A stretch of 64,000 nucleotides of DNA from Streptomyces albospinus. GTDB taxonomy: Bacteria > Actinomycetota > Actinomycetes > Streptomycetales > Streptomycetaceae. Each line of letters starts with the position of its first letter. Within the stretch, counting starts at the first letter, position 1. The notes under the pieces are model-generated. The model searched no databases, was not told the DNA's origin, and worked only from the letters and a program-made list of their open reading frames with translations. The stretch covers positions 123,605 through 187,604 of the forward strand of contig NZ_BMRP01000008.1 in assembly GCF_014648695.1 (NCBI RefSeq), read 5' to 3'. Below, piece by piece: positions 1 to 8,599 of the stretch. A program made the position numbers and the translations under genes.

Positions 1-645
1 GCGGTGGCCGGACCGGGCGGGCCGGATCACTCCGTAGCCGGCGACCGCACCGTCCCGCAGGAAGACCCGGGCGGTGTGGCCGTCGGCCGTCAGCCAGCGG
101 GCGACGAAGCCGCGCCGGTCGGCGGGGAAGCAGCGGCGGTCGTAGGCGGCGACGGCGTCGAGGTGGGCGGCGGAGACCGGTACGACCTCCGGCGGGGTCG
201 CGCCGGCGGGGGTGGGGCGGCCGGTGTAGCGGAGGGTGTCGTACGCGGGGGTGAACCCGGCGCGCCGGTAGGTGGCTTGCTGGGCGGGGACCGCGTCCAG
301 GCCGACCGTACGGGCCGCGGCGTGCGGGACGGCGGCGCGCCAGGTGGCGAGTCCGTGGCCCTCGCCGCGGTGGCCGGGGGCGACGAGGTAGTAGCCCAGG
401 AAGGCGTAGCGGTCCGAGTAGTTGACGACGGAGACGGCCGAGAGGGTCCGGTCTCCGCGGCGGCCGATGAAGAAGCCGTCGGGGTCGGTCGGGTGGAAGC
501 AGGCGATGTCGCCGCGGCCGGGGTTCCAGCCTTCGTCGGCGGTCCACTGCACCACGTCGTGCCAGAGGTCCAACGGGGCGGCGGTGACGGTGAGTTCATC
601 CGGGGTGCGCGGGGGCAGCTGCGAGGTGTCGCTGAGCGGTCGCAT
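1..645 (-). CDS. GNAT family N-acetyltransferase (3' end outside window)
   Basis: The reading frame is open from ATG at 645 to the window edge, giving at least 215 residues; the C-terminus is missing. The N-terminal half has the acetyl-CoA-binding signature of GNAT enzymes, with a beta-strand segment (FLGYYLVAP) followed by a G-H-R-G-E-G-H-G turn near residues 90-100. A second, weaker acetyltransferase-like segment follows (AHLDAVAAYDRRCFPADRR), so this resembles the two-lobe GNAT proteins in which a degenerate domain follows the catalytic one. Substrate is not predictable. It is transcribed in the same direction as the permease at 681-2234 and starts 36 bp downstream of that gene's stop, so the two may be co-transcribed. 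Confidence 0.8.
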   Translation of the reverse strand, partial: MRPLSDTSQLPPRTPDELTVTAAPLDLWHDVVQWTADEGWNPGRGDIACFHPTDPDGFFIGRRGDRTLSAVSVVNYSDRYAFLGYYLVAPGHRGEGHGLATWRAAVPHAAARTVGLDAVPAQQATYRRAGFTPAYDTLRYTGRPTPAGATPPEVVPVSAAHLDAVAAYDRRCFPADRRGFVARWLTADGHTARVFLRDGAVAGYGVIRPARSGHR

Positions 646-680
646 GTGGGGTGCGTCCCTTCTGGTGGGGTGCTGTGGGG

Positions 681-2234
681 TCAGATCAGGTCCATGGCCG
701 CGACTTCGTCGGGGCTGCCGTAGCTGACCGGGCCCTGGAACCGGCGGCGGGCGGTGGCGAACCACCAGACCGTGGCGATCAGCAGCACCACTGCCAGCGC
801 GATCGGGGCGTAGTTGAAGGATTCCGGGGTGACCGGGTACGCCTGCGGGAGCATGAAGAGCACGTTGCTGACGGCGATCCAGATGACCGCGACGGCGGCG
901 ACGGGCTTGCCGTAGCGGCCCAGATTCCATGGTCCGGCCTGGAAGTGGGTCAGCCGCAGCCGCAGGAAGATGGGCACGCCGTAGGCGAGGAAGAGCCCGA
1001 CGACATTGACGCTGACGACCGCGGTGAAGGCGGTGTGCGACCACCAGCCGGGCACCACCAGGACCAGCGGGCAGGCCGCGGCGAGCCACACGGCCTTGAC
1101 GGGGGTGCGGGTGCGCGCGGAGACCGAATGCCACCAACGGGAGCCGGGCATCGCGCCGTCGCGGGAGAAGGCGAAGATCTGCCGGGTATTGCTGGTCATG
1201 TTGGCGAGGCCGCAGAACAGCATGGCGCCGATAACGATGAGCAGCAGGAACTTCGCGGTGTCCACACCGAGAGCGTCGACGAGAATCTGCACCGGCGGGG
1301 CATCCGCCTTCGCGGCGTGGCCATAGTCACGGATGGCGTACACCAGAGCGAGCATGAGGATCAGGCCGGTGATGGCGGAGTAGCTGATCGCACGCATGAT
1401 CCCACGCGGCGCGTTGACGGTCGCCTTCACCGTTTCTTCGGACATGTGGAAGCTGCCGTCGAAACCGGTGAACGTCCAGCTGGTGACGAGCAGTCCGAGC
1501 ATTCCGCCGTAAATAGCGTTGGTGAAGCCGGTGTTGTTCGCGAAGTGCACGGCGAACGACGGGGATTGATGGTGCGTCGGAATCAGCGCCAGCGCGCCGA
1601 CGATCACCACCATGCCGATCAGCAGCCACCACACCGAAATCCGGTTCAGTACGGCAACGAGCCGCACGGTGTAGGTGTTTGCCAGGGCTTGCACCAGCAA
1701 AATGGCCGCGGTGATGGCCACCGTCTGCGGTGCGGTGGGCACGTAGGACGGCCACTGCATGGCGATGAACGCCTGGACGAAGGTGGCGGCGGCGAAGTTG
1801 GTGGCGGCGGTGCCGCCGACCTGGCCGACGAAGTTGAGCCAGCCCGTGTACCAGGACCAGGCGCCCTGGTGCCGCTTGGCGAGCTTGCCGGCCGAGAAGT
1901 AGAGCGCACCGCTGGTCGGGTACGCGGAGGCGATCTCGCCCATCGCGGCACCCACGAACAGCACCATGACCGAGACGCCGATCCAGCCGAATACCAGAAT
2001 GCGTGGACCACCGGCGCCCATGCCGAAGCCGAAGGACGAGAAGATGCCTGAGATGATATTGATGATCGTGAACGAGATGGCGAAATTGTCGAAGGCGCGG
2101 AATCTCCGGGTGAGTTTCCGCGGATAACCCATGGCATGCAGCGTCGCATCATCGTCGAGAGCGACGGGATCCGCGTTGTCGGGCACTTTCGAGCGGTTTT
2201 TCGCGCGAGTGGGGGACGAGGTACGCTCGGGCAC
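681..2234 (-). CDS. APC superfamily amino-acid permease
   Basis: Integral membrane amino-acid/polyamine/organocation transporter of about 517 residues with 12 hydrophobic segments. The family consensus opens the first helix (NFAISFTIINIISGIFSSFG), followed by a G-x-x-x-E-I-A-S-A-Y-P-T-S-G-A motif typical of GABA/choline-type permeases. Two starts are possible: GTG at 2297, overlapping the stop of the upstream gene by 4 bp, or GTG at 2234 with a clear AGAAAGG ribosome-binding site 8 nt ahead. I prefer 2234 because of that site and because the intervening 21 residues are uninformative. Known relatives import amino acids or GABA by cation symport; the exact substrate here is inference only. Confidence 0.85.
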   Translation of the reverse strand: MPERTSSPTRAKNRSKVPDNADPVALDDDATLHAMGYPRKLTRRFRAFDNFAISFTIINIISGIFSSFGFGMGAGGPRILVFGWIGVSVMVLFVGAAMGEIASAYPTSGALYFSAGKLAKRHQGAWSWYTGWLNFVGQVGGTAATNFAAATFVQAFIAMQWPSYVPTAPQTVAITAAILLVQALANTYTVRLVAVLNRISVWWLLIGMVVIVGALALIPTHHQSPSFAVHFANNTGFTNAIYGGMLGLLVTSWTFTGFDGSFHMSEETVKATVNAPRGIMRAISYSAITGLILMLALVYAIRDYGHAAKADAPPVQILVDALGVDTAKFLLLIVIGAMLFCGLANMTSNTRQIFAFSRDGAMPGSRWWHSVSARTRTPVKAVWLAAACPLVLVVPGWWSHTAFTAVVSVNVVGLFLAYGVPIFLRLRLTHFQAGPWNLGRYGKPVAAVAVIWIAVSNVLFMLPQAYPVTPESFNYAPIALAVVLLIATVWWFATARRRFQGPVSYGSPDEVAAMDLI

Positions 2235-2293
2235 TACCGCAACCTTTCTGGTGGGGGATGATCGACGGATCGTCGAAACAGTCGGTCGGCGCG

Positions 2294-3250
2294 TCACACA
2301 GCGTGCGGAACGGGGAGGCCACAGGATCGGCGGGCTTTGGTGAGCTGTTCCTCGGGATCACCGAAGACGCTCCAGGGCATACGGGAGGCATAGGGCCCCA
2401 TGGCGGTGAGGACTTCCCGGGCCTCGAATTCGTGTTTCGCCATGTAGAGCGCATGGGCCAGATAGGAAAGATCGAGCACCGGGGTGAAGCGGTAACCGGC
2501 CACCTGCGGAAACCAGTTGTTGTAGATCCCCATGGCGGTGGTGATCCACTGCGGCTGTTCCCAGGTGCGGTCCGCCAGCAGGGCGTCCGGGTTGTAGTCC
2601 TCGACCAGCGCCACCAGCGGCAGCAGCCGGAGCGGTGAGGACGCGGCGGCCCGCTGGCTCAGGAAGGCGGCGACGTCCCAGCTCGCGCTGGAGGAGCCGC
2701 CGTAGCGGGTGAAGAAGAACGCGAGGAAGCGATGGTGCGCCTCGCGGTGCCACGGGTCGAGCCGGAGGATGTGCGCGAAGAGGTACCAGGGGCCGATGGG
2801 CGAGGTCAGCAGCCCCTTGGGAGCGGGGTCCTGCTGCCGTTCGAGCCGCGCCAGGGCGAGCTGGGCGACCCAGGGAGTGGGGTCCTCGGGCGCCGTTTTC
2901 GCGGCTCGCTCGCAGGCCGTCTGCGCTATCCGTACGAGGGCGCCCGCCCGCCGGTCACCGGCGTCGGCCATACGCAGCGCCCGGAGCATCGCCACCCGTG
3001 ACCATAAAAGGGCCGCTTCCGGGCCGGGTTCTTCGTCGAGCCAGCGCTCGGCCAGATCGGAGTCGGCCGCCACGGACGCCAGCACCAGGGAACGGTGGGC
3101 CCGGACCTCGAAATCCTGGCGGGCCTCCTTGAGCACCTCATGGGCGCTCAAGTACCGCCCGGCCCGGACATCCATACACGCGCGCGCCAGCGCCCGGTCA
3201 TCGGCCGCCGGGCTCCACACATAGTGCCCCTCGAAGGAGTCGGCCGGCAT
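2294..3250 (-). CDS. Alpha-helical (TPR-like) protein of unknown function
   Basis: About 318 residues, soluble, rich in Ala/Leu/Arg helices with repeated aromatic positions such as RFLAFFFTRYGG. The look is that of tetratricopeptide-type helical repeat proteins found across Streptomyces. I do not recognise a catalytic motif. ATG at 3250 is chosen because GGAGGGG stands 4-5 nt ahead; an in-frame GTG at 3268 would add six residues. The stop overlaps or lies just upstream of the permease start, so the two are probably translated from one message. Function unknown; a role linked to the permease is only inferred from the coupling. Confidence 0.6.
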   Translation of the reverse strand: MPADSFEGHYVWSPAADDRALARACMDVRAGRYLSAHEVLKEARQDFEVRAHRSLVLASVAADSDLAERWLDEEPGPEAALLWSRVAMLRALRMADAGDRRAGALVRIAQTACERAAKTAPEDPTPWVAQLALARLERQQDPAPKGLLTSPIGPWYLFAHILRLDPWHREAHHRFLAFFFTRYGGSSSASWDVAAFLSQRAAASSPLRLLPLVALVEDYNPDALLADRTWEQPQWITTAMGIYNNWFPQVAGYRFTPVLDLSYLAHALYMAKHEFEAREVLTAMGPYASRMPWSVFGDPEEQLTKARRSCGLPVPHAV

Positions 3251-3449
3251 GTTCCCCTCCCGGTCCACGCGGATGCCTTGCGACTCCCACGTATTCCGTC
3301 CATGCCGAATTCGGCTGGACCGCCACCGCTGGTCGAACGGCGGCGGCCCACACCCTACTCATTTCCTCCTCATTTCGAAAACACTCGTCTGGAATATCTG
3401 GTTCCGCACCTTTTCGCCGCCATGAGATTGAAAATCAAACCACCGCCTC

Positions 3450-4548
3450 GGGCGGTCGATTGGCATATTCGCTCCTTCACACACACCGCACCGGCCACCA
3501 GGCCCCCGGCCCCCGATCACGCCCGCCACGAGGAACACCTCGCTCAGCCCGTCCGCGTACGCCACCGCCGAGGCGCCCGCGCCGGTTCCCGGCACCGAGC
3601 GGTGGAAGACGGTGCCCGACAGCGCGACGCCCAGCGCCGGTCCGAGCTGGCGGGCACTGTTGGCCGCCGCGGCGGCGACACCGGAGCGCGCCGGCGGCGC
3701 CGAGGCCATCGCGACCGCCGGCAGCACGGGTGACACCGACCCCGCGCCGACGCCGGTGACCCCCGGCCCGGGCAGCAACACCGGCCAGGAGGTACCGGGT
3801 TGCGCCACGAGCAGCAGCACCAGATCACCGAGGCCGACGAGCAGGGTGCCGCCCCCCCCGATGCTCCACCGGGCGGGCATCCGGTGCAGCGCGCCGCCGG
3901 CCAGTGCGGAGGTGGCGAAGAAGGCTAGCGGCTGAGCGGTGATCACCAGCGAGGCGGCGAAGAAGCTGGGCCCGGCGCCGTTCCGGAGCCAGAGCCAGAG
4001 CACCGGCAGGAAGGCGAACGCGCCGAGGCAGTAGGCGCCCGACGCGAGCACCAGCCCGTCGAACGCGGGCGTGCGGAACGGTGCGAGCGGGATCATCGGA
4101 TGTGCCGACGCCCGCTCGACGACGGCGAACGCGAGCAGCAGCGCCGCACCCGGCCCGAACCCGAACAGGGTCGAGGCGTCGCACCACCCGGCCTCGCCGC
4201 CGCGCACGAAGCCGAAGGTGATCCCGGTCGCGGCGAGGGTGAAGGCGGCGATTCCCGGCCAGTCGATCGGCACCGGCGTACCGGGTGATCGGCCGGCACA
4301 TCGGTGGCAGGCCGGAGGGCGACCGCGCAGAGCGGCAGCGCACCGTAGAAGATCCACTGCCAGGACGGGAGTTGGGTGAGCATGCCGCCGGCGACGTTGC
4401 CGATGCCCGCCGCCGCCCCGGCGACCGCACCCCGGACGGCGAAGGCGCGGGCGTGGTCCCGCCCCTCATAGGCCAGACCGATCAGCGGGACGAGGGGGGC
4501 GAACATCGCCGCGCCGGCGATGCCCTGCACCGCCCGGGCGGCGACCCC
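3450..4548 (-). pseudogene. Decayed MFS transporter, 5'-truncated and frameshifted
   Basis: Transporter sequence appears in two reading frames. The upstream part (AVQGIAGAAMFAPLVPLIG and WQWIFYGALPLCAV) lies in one frame up to about 4300. The rest (IDWPGIAAFTLAATGITFGF onward to ADGLSEVFLVAGVIG) continues in another. A further frame loss occurs near 3500, where the terminal helix ends in low-quality sequence. The first three or so transmembrane helices of a 14-helix DHA2-type pump are missing, because homology begins abruptly at about 4548. It therefore cannot make a working transporter. Its missing 5' end abuts the missing 5' end of the plus-strand CGNR gene. Confidence 0.75.
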
Positions 4549-5085
4549 CCTTACGGGGCGGACGCGGTCCGCTATGAGATCGAGCTCACCACCTCCCCGC
4601 CGACCAGCGCGGACGAACTGGCCGAACGCTCCACCGCCGCCGGGATGGCCCTGGACCGCCCGGTGACGGAGGCCGATCCGACCGTGGTGCCGGCCTTCCC
4701 GGACCGCTGGGCCGAGGTCGTCGACGCCCCCGCGGACGAGCGCCGGGCGGCGCTGCTCAACGCGCTCCTCGCGGACGCGGCCTGCCACCCCAGGGTGACC
4801 GATCACGCCAACGGCGGCCGGCACATCCACTACCGGGAGGACGGCCAGAGCCTCGGTGGAGTGCTGCGGGCGGTGGGCAGTGTCGGCACCGCACTGCATC
4901 TGACCGGCCTGGGCACGCACCGGCTCGGCCGCTGCGCACTGGCCGAATGCGGTCATGCGTATGCGGACTTCAGCCGTGCCGGACGGCAGCGCTACCGCTC
5001 CCCCACCTGCGCCGACCGCGATGCGGTACGCCGGCACCGCGCCCGCGCGGGCCTGAGGGACAGCCGAAGAAACGGTGTCCGTTAA
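4549..5085 (+). pseudogene. CGNR-type zinc-finger regulator lacking its start
   Basis: Homology to ABATE/CGNR zinc-finger proteins begins at PYGADAVRYEIEL (codon at 4549) and runs to the stop at 5085. The C-terminal finger is recognisable: LGRCALAECGHAYADFSR followed by TCADRDAVRRHRAR. The eponymous CGNR tetrad has become CADR, and the usual second-Cys context is weakened. There is no credible start codon at the N-terminus: the frame is open backwards into antisense MFS sequence, and the first internal ATG (AAGMALD) would remove about 30 residues. CGNR proteins are thought to be transcriptional regulators and often lie divergent from transporters, which fits the ancestral arrangement inferred here. 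Confidence 0.65.
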
Positions 5086-5472
5086 ACCAATCCACCGGCC
5101 CGCCGTCGAACCGGTGCGCCGCATCGCCGCCGGACGCGAAGCCCGGCAAACATGAAATCGGCTCAAGAGCAACCGTAATTAGCGGAAGCTACTATCCGGA
5201 AGCGCGCGATCACATGTAGCGTTCGTTCGGACCGGAGCCGTGACTTCGCATCACGTCATGGCTGAACACGGGCATGGGCGCACTCGTACTCCCGAGCACG
5301 AAGGGAGCGATTGCCCCGATGGGTGCACCCGCATCACGAGTGCCGGCGCCCCGGCCCGGCACCGTACGTGGGCTGCGCCGTGATCGCTGCGCAGCAGAAC
5401 AGCACCCCGAACGTCGAGCACCGCCATGTCTGTCCGAACACGCCTGCTTTGCAAGAGGAATGGGCCCAGATC
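5086..5472. other. Intergenic region, no gene seen
   Basis: The 387 bp between the CGNR remnant and the winged-helix gene code for nothing I can support. A relatively AT-rich patch at about 5158-5220 stands out from the GC-rich surroundings and probably carries the promoter for the regulator downstream. Confidence 0.4.
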
Positions 5473-6024
5473 ATGTTTTTGAACTCCTCGACGACCCCCC
5501 TTGCGTTGCGACTGGAGGCCGACTTCAGCCGGCCGGCGATGGCCGGCCCCGGCGAAGGCCCGCCCCTGGCGGTCGATCGGCTTCCCGACGGCAAGTGGCA
5601 GCTCACCTTGCACGATTTGGAGCCTGTATCGATGCACCGACCGACCTCGGACGAGCTCCGGATCATCCTCGCACCACCGTGTGAAGCGCCGCCCGGCCCG
5701 GCCGCGGTCGGCGCGCACGTCCGGGCCCGCGCCGTGCGGCCGGACCCGATCCAGATCGACGAGGCCGCCCGGACGGTCTCCATCGACGGTCGGCAACTGA
5801 ACGTCCCCCGGCTGGAATTCGACCTGCTCGCCCACCTGGTTTTGCACCCGCAGCGGGCGTTCACCCGACAACAGCTGATGGACGCGGTCTGGCCGGACTG
5901 CCAGTCCAGCGCCCGCACCGTGGACGTCCATATCGCCCGGCTGCGGCGGCGGCTCGGACCGCGCCGGCGCAAGTCCATCAGCACCGTCTTCGGGATCGGG
6001 TACAAGTACCTCCCGATGCCGTGA
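5473..6024 (+). CDS. Winged-helix (OmpR/PhoB-type) DNA-binding regulator without receiver domain
   Basis: The last 95 residues form a classical response-regulator C-terminal winged helix. They include LNVPRLEFDLLAHLVLH, the recognition-helix region (RAFTRQQLMDAVWPDCQSSA), RTVDVHIARLRRRL and the wing (ISTVFGIGYKYLP). The preceding roughly 85 residues are not a CheY-like receiver: there is no phospho-acceptor Asp context. It is therefore an orphan effector-domain regulator. I chose ATG at 5473; an earlier in-frame ATG at 5311 would add 54 unconvincing residues. It converges on hypX and is the nearest regulator to the peptide locus, so control of that locus is plausible but not shown. Confidence 0.7.
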   Translation: MFLNSSTTPLALRLEADFSRPAMAGPGEGPPLAVDRLPDGKWQLTLHDLEPVSMHRPTSDELRIILAPPCEAPPGPAAVGAHVRARAVRPDPIQIDEAARTVSIDGRQLNVPRLEFDLLAHLVLHPQRAFTRQQLMDAVWPDCQSSARTVDVHIARLRRRLGPRRRKSISTVFGIGYKYLPMP

Positions 6025-6060
6025 ACCGCGGGCGCTGAACGACCGGAAGCACACCCGGGG

Positions 6061-6132
6061 CCGCCCGGCGGCAGTCCACCGGGCGGAGGCGTGCGGGCCG
6101 GTGGCCGATGGGAAGATCGGCCACCGGCCCGC
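6061..6132. terminator. Two stem-loops forming a bidirectional terminator
   Basis: Two perfect hairpins lie between the convergent winged-helix and hypX genes. The first pairs CCGCCCGG (6061-6068) with CCGGGCGG (6079-6086). The second is stronger: a 16-bp stem at 6093-6108 and 6117-6132 with the 8-nt loop TGGGAAGA. There is no U-tract, as is common in streptomycete terminators. Confidence 0.7.
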
Positions 6133-6198
6133 TGACGCCATGTCAGCCGACCGACGGTGGGGGCGCCTCCCTGGAGACGCCGGCCCGCGCCGGACGTC

Positions 6199-7935
6199 TC
6201 AACTCTCCCCGTCCCGGCACGTTTCGGCCAACGTCCCGGCCACCGTCAACAGGTGGGCCGGGGTGCCGACCGGGGGCTCCTTGCGGACGAAGGCGCGCCG
6301 CAGGGCGTGGTAGGGCTCCTCGGGGTCGAAGAACGTCCGGTGCATTCGGGCCAGTTCGTGGTCCCGATAGGCGGCGAGCGGGCGCCGCCCCTCGTCCCGC
6401 TCCCGGTCGGCCTTCTTGGCGGCGATCCGGGCCGGGGTGGCGGGCGCCGCGGCCAGCCGGCGGGCGAGTCCCGCGGTGCGGTCGGCGAAGTCCTCCGGGG
6501 CGCAGTCGATGATCCGGTCGACCAGTCCCAGCAGTTGCCCGCTTCCGGCGCTGACCGGCAGGGCCCGCGCCATGAGGTGGTCCGCGGTCTCGGCCCCGAC
6601 CCGGCCGGGCAGGGTGTACGTCCAGTATTCCGAGCCGTAGAGCCCCATCAGCCGGTAGTGGGGGTTGAGGACGGCCGCGGAGCGGCACCACACCTCGTCG
6701 GCGGCGAGCGCCAGCATCACCCCGCCGGCCGCCGCGTTGCCGCCGAGCGCGGCGACCACCAACCGGTCGGTGGTGGTCAGGACGGCGTGCACCAGATCGT
6801 CGATGGCGTTGATGTTGGCCCAGGACTCCGCGGCGGGGTCGGCGGCGGCCTCGATGACGTTGAGGTGGATGCCGTTGGAGAAGAAGTCCCGCCGGCCGCC
6901 GAGGACCAGGAGGGACGTGGGCCGGGCGCAGGCGTACTCGTACGCGGCGAGCAACCGCCGGCACTGGTCGGTGCTCATCGCGCCGCCGGGGAAGGAGAAG
7001 CGCAGGAATCCGGCCGGTCCGTCCTCGTGGTAGCGGATGTCGGTCCAGGTGCGGGCGTCTTCGGTGGGCTCCAGCGGGGCCGGCACCTCGGGCAGCGGCG
7101 GAAGGCGGTCGCCGAGCGCGAGGGTCGCGGGCAGTTTGAAGGTGGCGGGCTCCCCCGGGGCGCGCGGCTGCCGGAGTTCGGGGATCCATACGGCGCCGTC
7201 GGCGGTCGCCCGGCAGACGGCGCCGTGGCGGGTGGCGAGAAGTTCGCCGGGCCGCCCGGTCAGGGTGTCCTCGGGGTGGCCGCCGTGCAGGAACCAGGTC
7301 TCGCCGAGCAGTTCGTCCCGTACACCGGGCTGGGAGTCGGCGGCGCGCAGGGTGCGGACCACGGTGGCGGTCGGGTCGGTGGACCAGTTGATGCGGCGGG
7401 CGTCCTGGCGGAGCGGTGGCCGGGGGCAGCCGATGATGCGGTCGGGCGCCAGCGCGTGCTGGGGCTGCGGGCGGTGGCCGCCGGACGCGAAGCGGTCGAC
7501 GGCGGTCAGCAGCGCCGCCATCGCCGCGTCCGCGATCTCGTTGCGGTACAGGTCGCTCTTGCCCACGTCGGGGACGGGGCAGTTGACCGTCGCCCAGACA
7601 TCGCCGGCGTCCATCTCGTCGTTGGCCTGGAGGACGGTGACGCCCCACTGGTCCGCACCCAGGTGCACCGCCCAGTCCACTGAGGAGGGGCCGCGGTCAC
7701 CGAGCGGGCCGGGGTGCACGATCAGGCAGGGGCAGGCCGACCACACCTCCCGGGGGATGGCCGTCTTGAGCATCGGGGCCACGATCAGCTCGGGCGCGTG
7801 CCGCGGTACGAGCCCGGCGAGCGGTGTCTCGCGGGTGACCAGCTCGACGGCGATGCGGTGCCCGCGGTCGGTGAGTTCGGCGTAGGCGCGCTGCGTCAGG
7901 CTGTTGAACGCGCCCGCGATGAGCAGAATGCGCAC
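6199..7935 (-). CDS. hypX: HypX/HoxX-family protein (formyl-THF domain fused to enoyl-CoA hydratase-like domain)
   Basis: 578 residues with the two-domain HypX architecture. The N-terminal formyltetrahydrofolate-binding domain (about 1-270) has HPGPLGDRGPSS at 74-85 and ANDEMDAGDVWA at 104-115. The C-terminal crotonase-like domain has LGGNAAAGGVMLALAADEVW around 397-416 and YGSEYWTYTLP at 433-443. In characterised HypX, formyl-THF is converted via formyl-CoA to carbon monoxide, the source of the CO ligand of [NiFe]-hydrogenase. No hydrogenase or other hyp gene is present in this window. Instead the gene is divergent from a repeat peptide gene across a 380-bp shared promoter region. The signature motifs look intact, so an active enzyme is likely; a job supplying a one-carbon unit or CO to the neighbouring pathway is inference. 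Confidence 0.85.
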   Translation of the reverse strand: MRILLIAGAFNSLTQRAYAELTDRGHRIAVELVTRETPLAGLVPRHAPELIVAPMLKTAIPREVWSACPCLIVHPGPLGDRGPSSVDWAVHLGADQWGVTVLQANDEMDAGDVWATVNCPVPDVGKSDLYRNEIADAAMAALLTAVDRFASGGHRPQPQHALAPDRIIGCPRPPLRQDARRINWSTDPTATVVRTLRAADSQPGVRDELLGETWFLHGGHPEDTLTGRPGELLATRHGAVCRATADGAVWIPELRQPRAPGEPATFKLPATLALGDRLPPLPEVPAPLEPTEDARTWTDIRYHEDGPAGFLRFSFPGGAMSTDQCRRLLAAYEYACARPTSLLVLGGRRDFFSNGIHLNVIEAAADPAAESWANINAIDDLVHAVLTTTDRLVVAALGGNAAAGGVMLALAADEVWCRSAAVLNPHYRLMGLYGSEYWTYTLPGRVGAETADHLMARALPVSAGSGQLLGLVDRIIDCAPEDFADRTAGLARRLAAAPATPARIAAKKADRERDEGRRPLAAYRDHELARMHRTFFDPEEPYHALRRAFVRKEPPVGTPAHLLTVAGTLAETCRDGES

Positions 7936-8315
7936 GACGGACTCCCGGGTGGGTGCAGGGTTGATCGGTGGACGGTCGTGATCGTTCCCCGTGCGCGGCC
8001 GGGAGGCCTCGGACCCGCTGGACAGGTCACCCGAACGAAACCCGATCAGACCCGGGCGGCGGTCGCCGGGCGGCGCCTTACGACGGCGCGGCCCATCCGT
8101 CCAGTTGACCCTCCGTCAGAAAGTTCCGCAGCCGATCATCTCGATGGAATCCCGCCAAAGTTGGCGCACCCCGCCCCTCTTCCCGTCACCCGATATTGCC
8201 CGCCATTGACATTGACTTGGCACTCCTTTTACTTTCGGTGGTGGCGGCATCGGCGCAGGTCATCCGGGCGGCACCGGTCGCCGCCTCCCCTTCCCCACAC
8301 CTTTCGGAGGTCCCC
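7936..8315. promoter_or_regulatory. Divergent promoter region between hypX and the peptide gene
   Basis: 380 bp without a gene. The half nearest the peptide gene holds a consensus-like sigma-70 promoter (8206-8233). The hypX-proximal half is GC-rich and I see no clear promoter for hypX in it. Confidence 0.6.
8206..8233 (+). promoter_or_regulatory. Putative -35/-10 promoter of the peptide operon
   Basis: A perfect TTGACA hexamer (8206-8211) is separated by 16 nt from TTTACT (8228-8233), 83 bp ahead of the peptide start. Such near-consensus housekeeping promoters are uncommon in Streptomyces and suggest strong expression. Confidence 0.5.
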
Positions 8316-8471
8316 GTGGAGCAGCTCATCAAGAAGATGGCCCAGGACGACATCTGGCAGGGCTGGATAGCCGCCAACTCCGCCCAGCAGGCGGCGAAGG
8401 ACGGCTGCATCAGCGCCGCACCCAAGGCCGGCTGCATCAGCGCGGCGCCCAAGGCCGGCTGCATTTCCTGA
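8316..8471 (+). CDS. Candidate RiPP precursor peptide with three GCIS repeats
   Basis: The peptide has 51 residues. GTG at 8316 is preceded by CGGAGG with a 5-nt gap, a strong ribosome-binding site. Residues 1-28 look like a leader: charged, amphipathic, with DDIWQGWIAANSAQQAAK and no signal peptide. Residues 29-51 are a tandem repeat with a 9-residue period, GCISAAPKA twice and a final GCIS at the C-terminus, so three Gly-Cys-Ile-Ser cores are separated by AAPKA spacers. The 27-bp units are nearly identical at DNA level. All three Cys and the three hydroxyl Ser are potential modification sites. Multi-core precursors are known in several RiPP classes, but I recognise no class with this core and there is no YcaO, LanB/LanM, radical-SAM or ATP-grasp enzyme beside it. 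It is followed by a hairpin and then PaaK-like, GRDP-like and MFS genes. Confidence 0.75.
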   Translation: MEQLIKKMAQDDIWQGWIAANSAQQAAKDGCISAAPKAGCISAAPKAGCIS

Positions 8472-8491
8472 AACGCCGGTCCCCCGGCCGC

Positions 8492-8516
8492 CCGACGGCC
8501 CGAGGCGGGCCGTCGG
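8492..8516 (+). terminator. Hairpin after the peptide gene (partial terminator/attenuator)
   Basis: An 11-bp perfect stem (CCGACGGCCCG at 8492-8502 with its complement at 8506-8516) and a 3-nt loop stands 20 bp after the peptide stop and 83 bp before the next gene. This placement is typical of RiPP operons, where it lets the precursor message exceed the enzyme messages. Confidence 0.55.
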
Positions 8517-8599
8517 CGACTTCCCCCGCCGCCGGCCCGCCGGGCGCGGCGCCCGGAATCGGAGCGGGGCACCATCTTCCGAGCACACCGAGGGATTCC

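Noticed and set aside
6157..7683. Long plus-strand open frame across hypX
   Set aside because: Antisense to a clear HypX gene; Gly/Arg/Val-rich composition without motifs, a GC-bias shadow.
6199..7935. Reading the locus as a hydrogenase maturation cluster
   Set aside because: No hydrogenase subunit or other hyp gene is present in the window.
8196..8315. An upstream ATG that would lengthen the repeat peptide by 40 residues
   Set aside because: It lies upstream of or within the TTGACA/TTTACT promoter and has no RBS, while GTG 8316 has CGGAGG at 5 nt.
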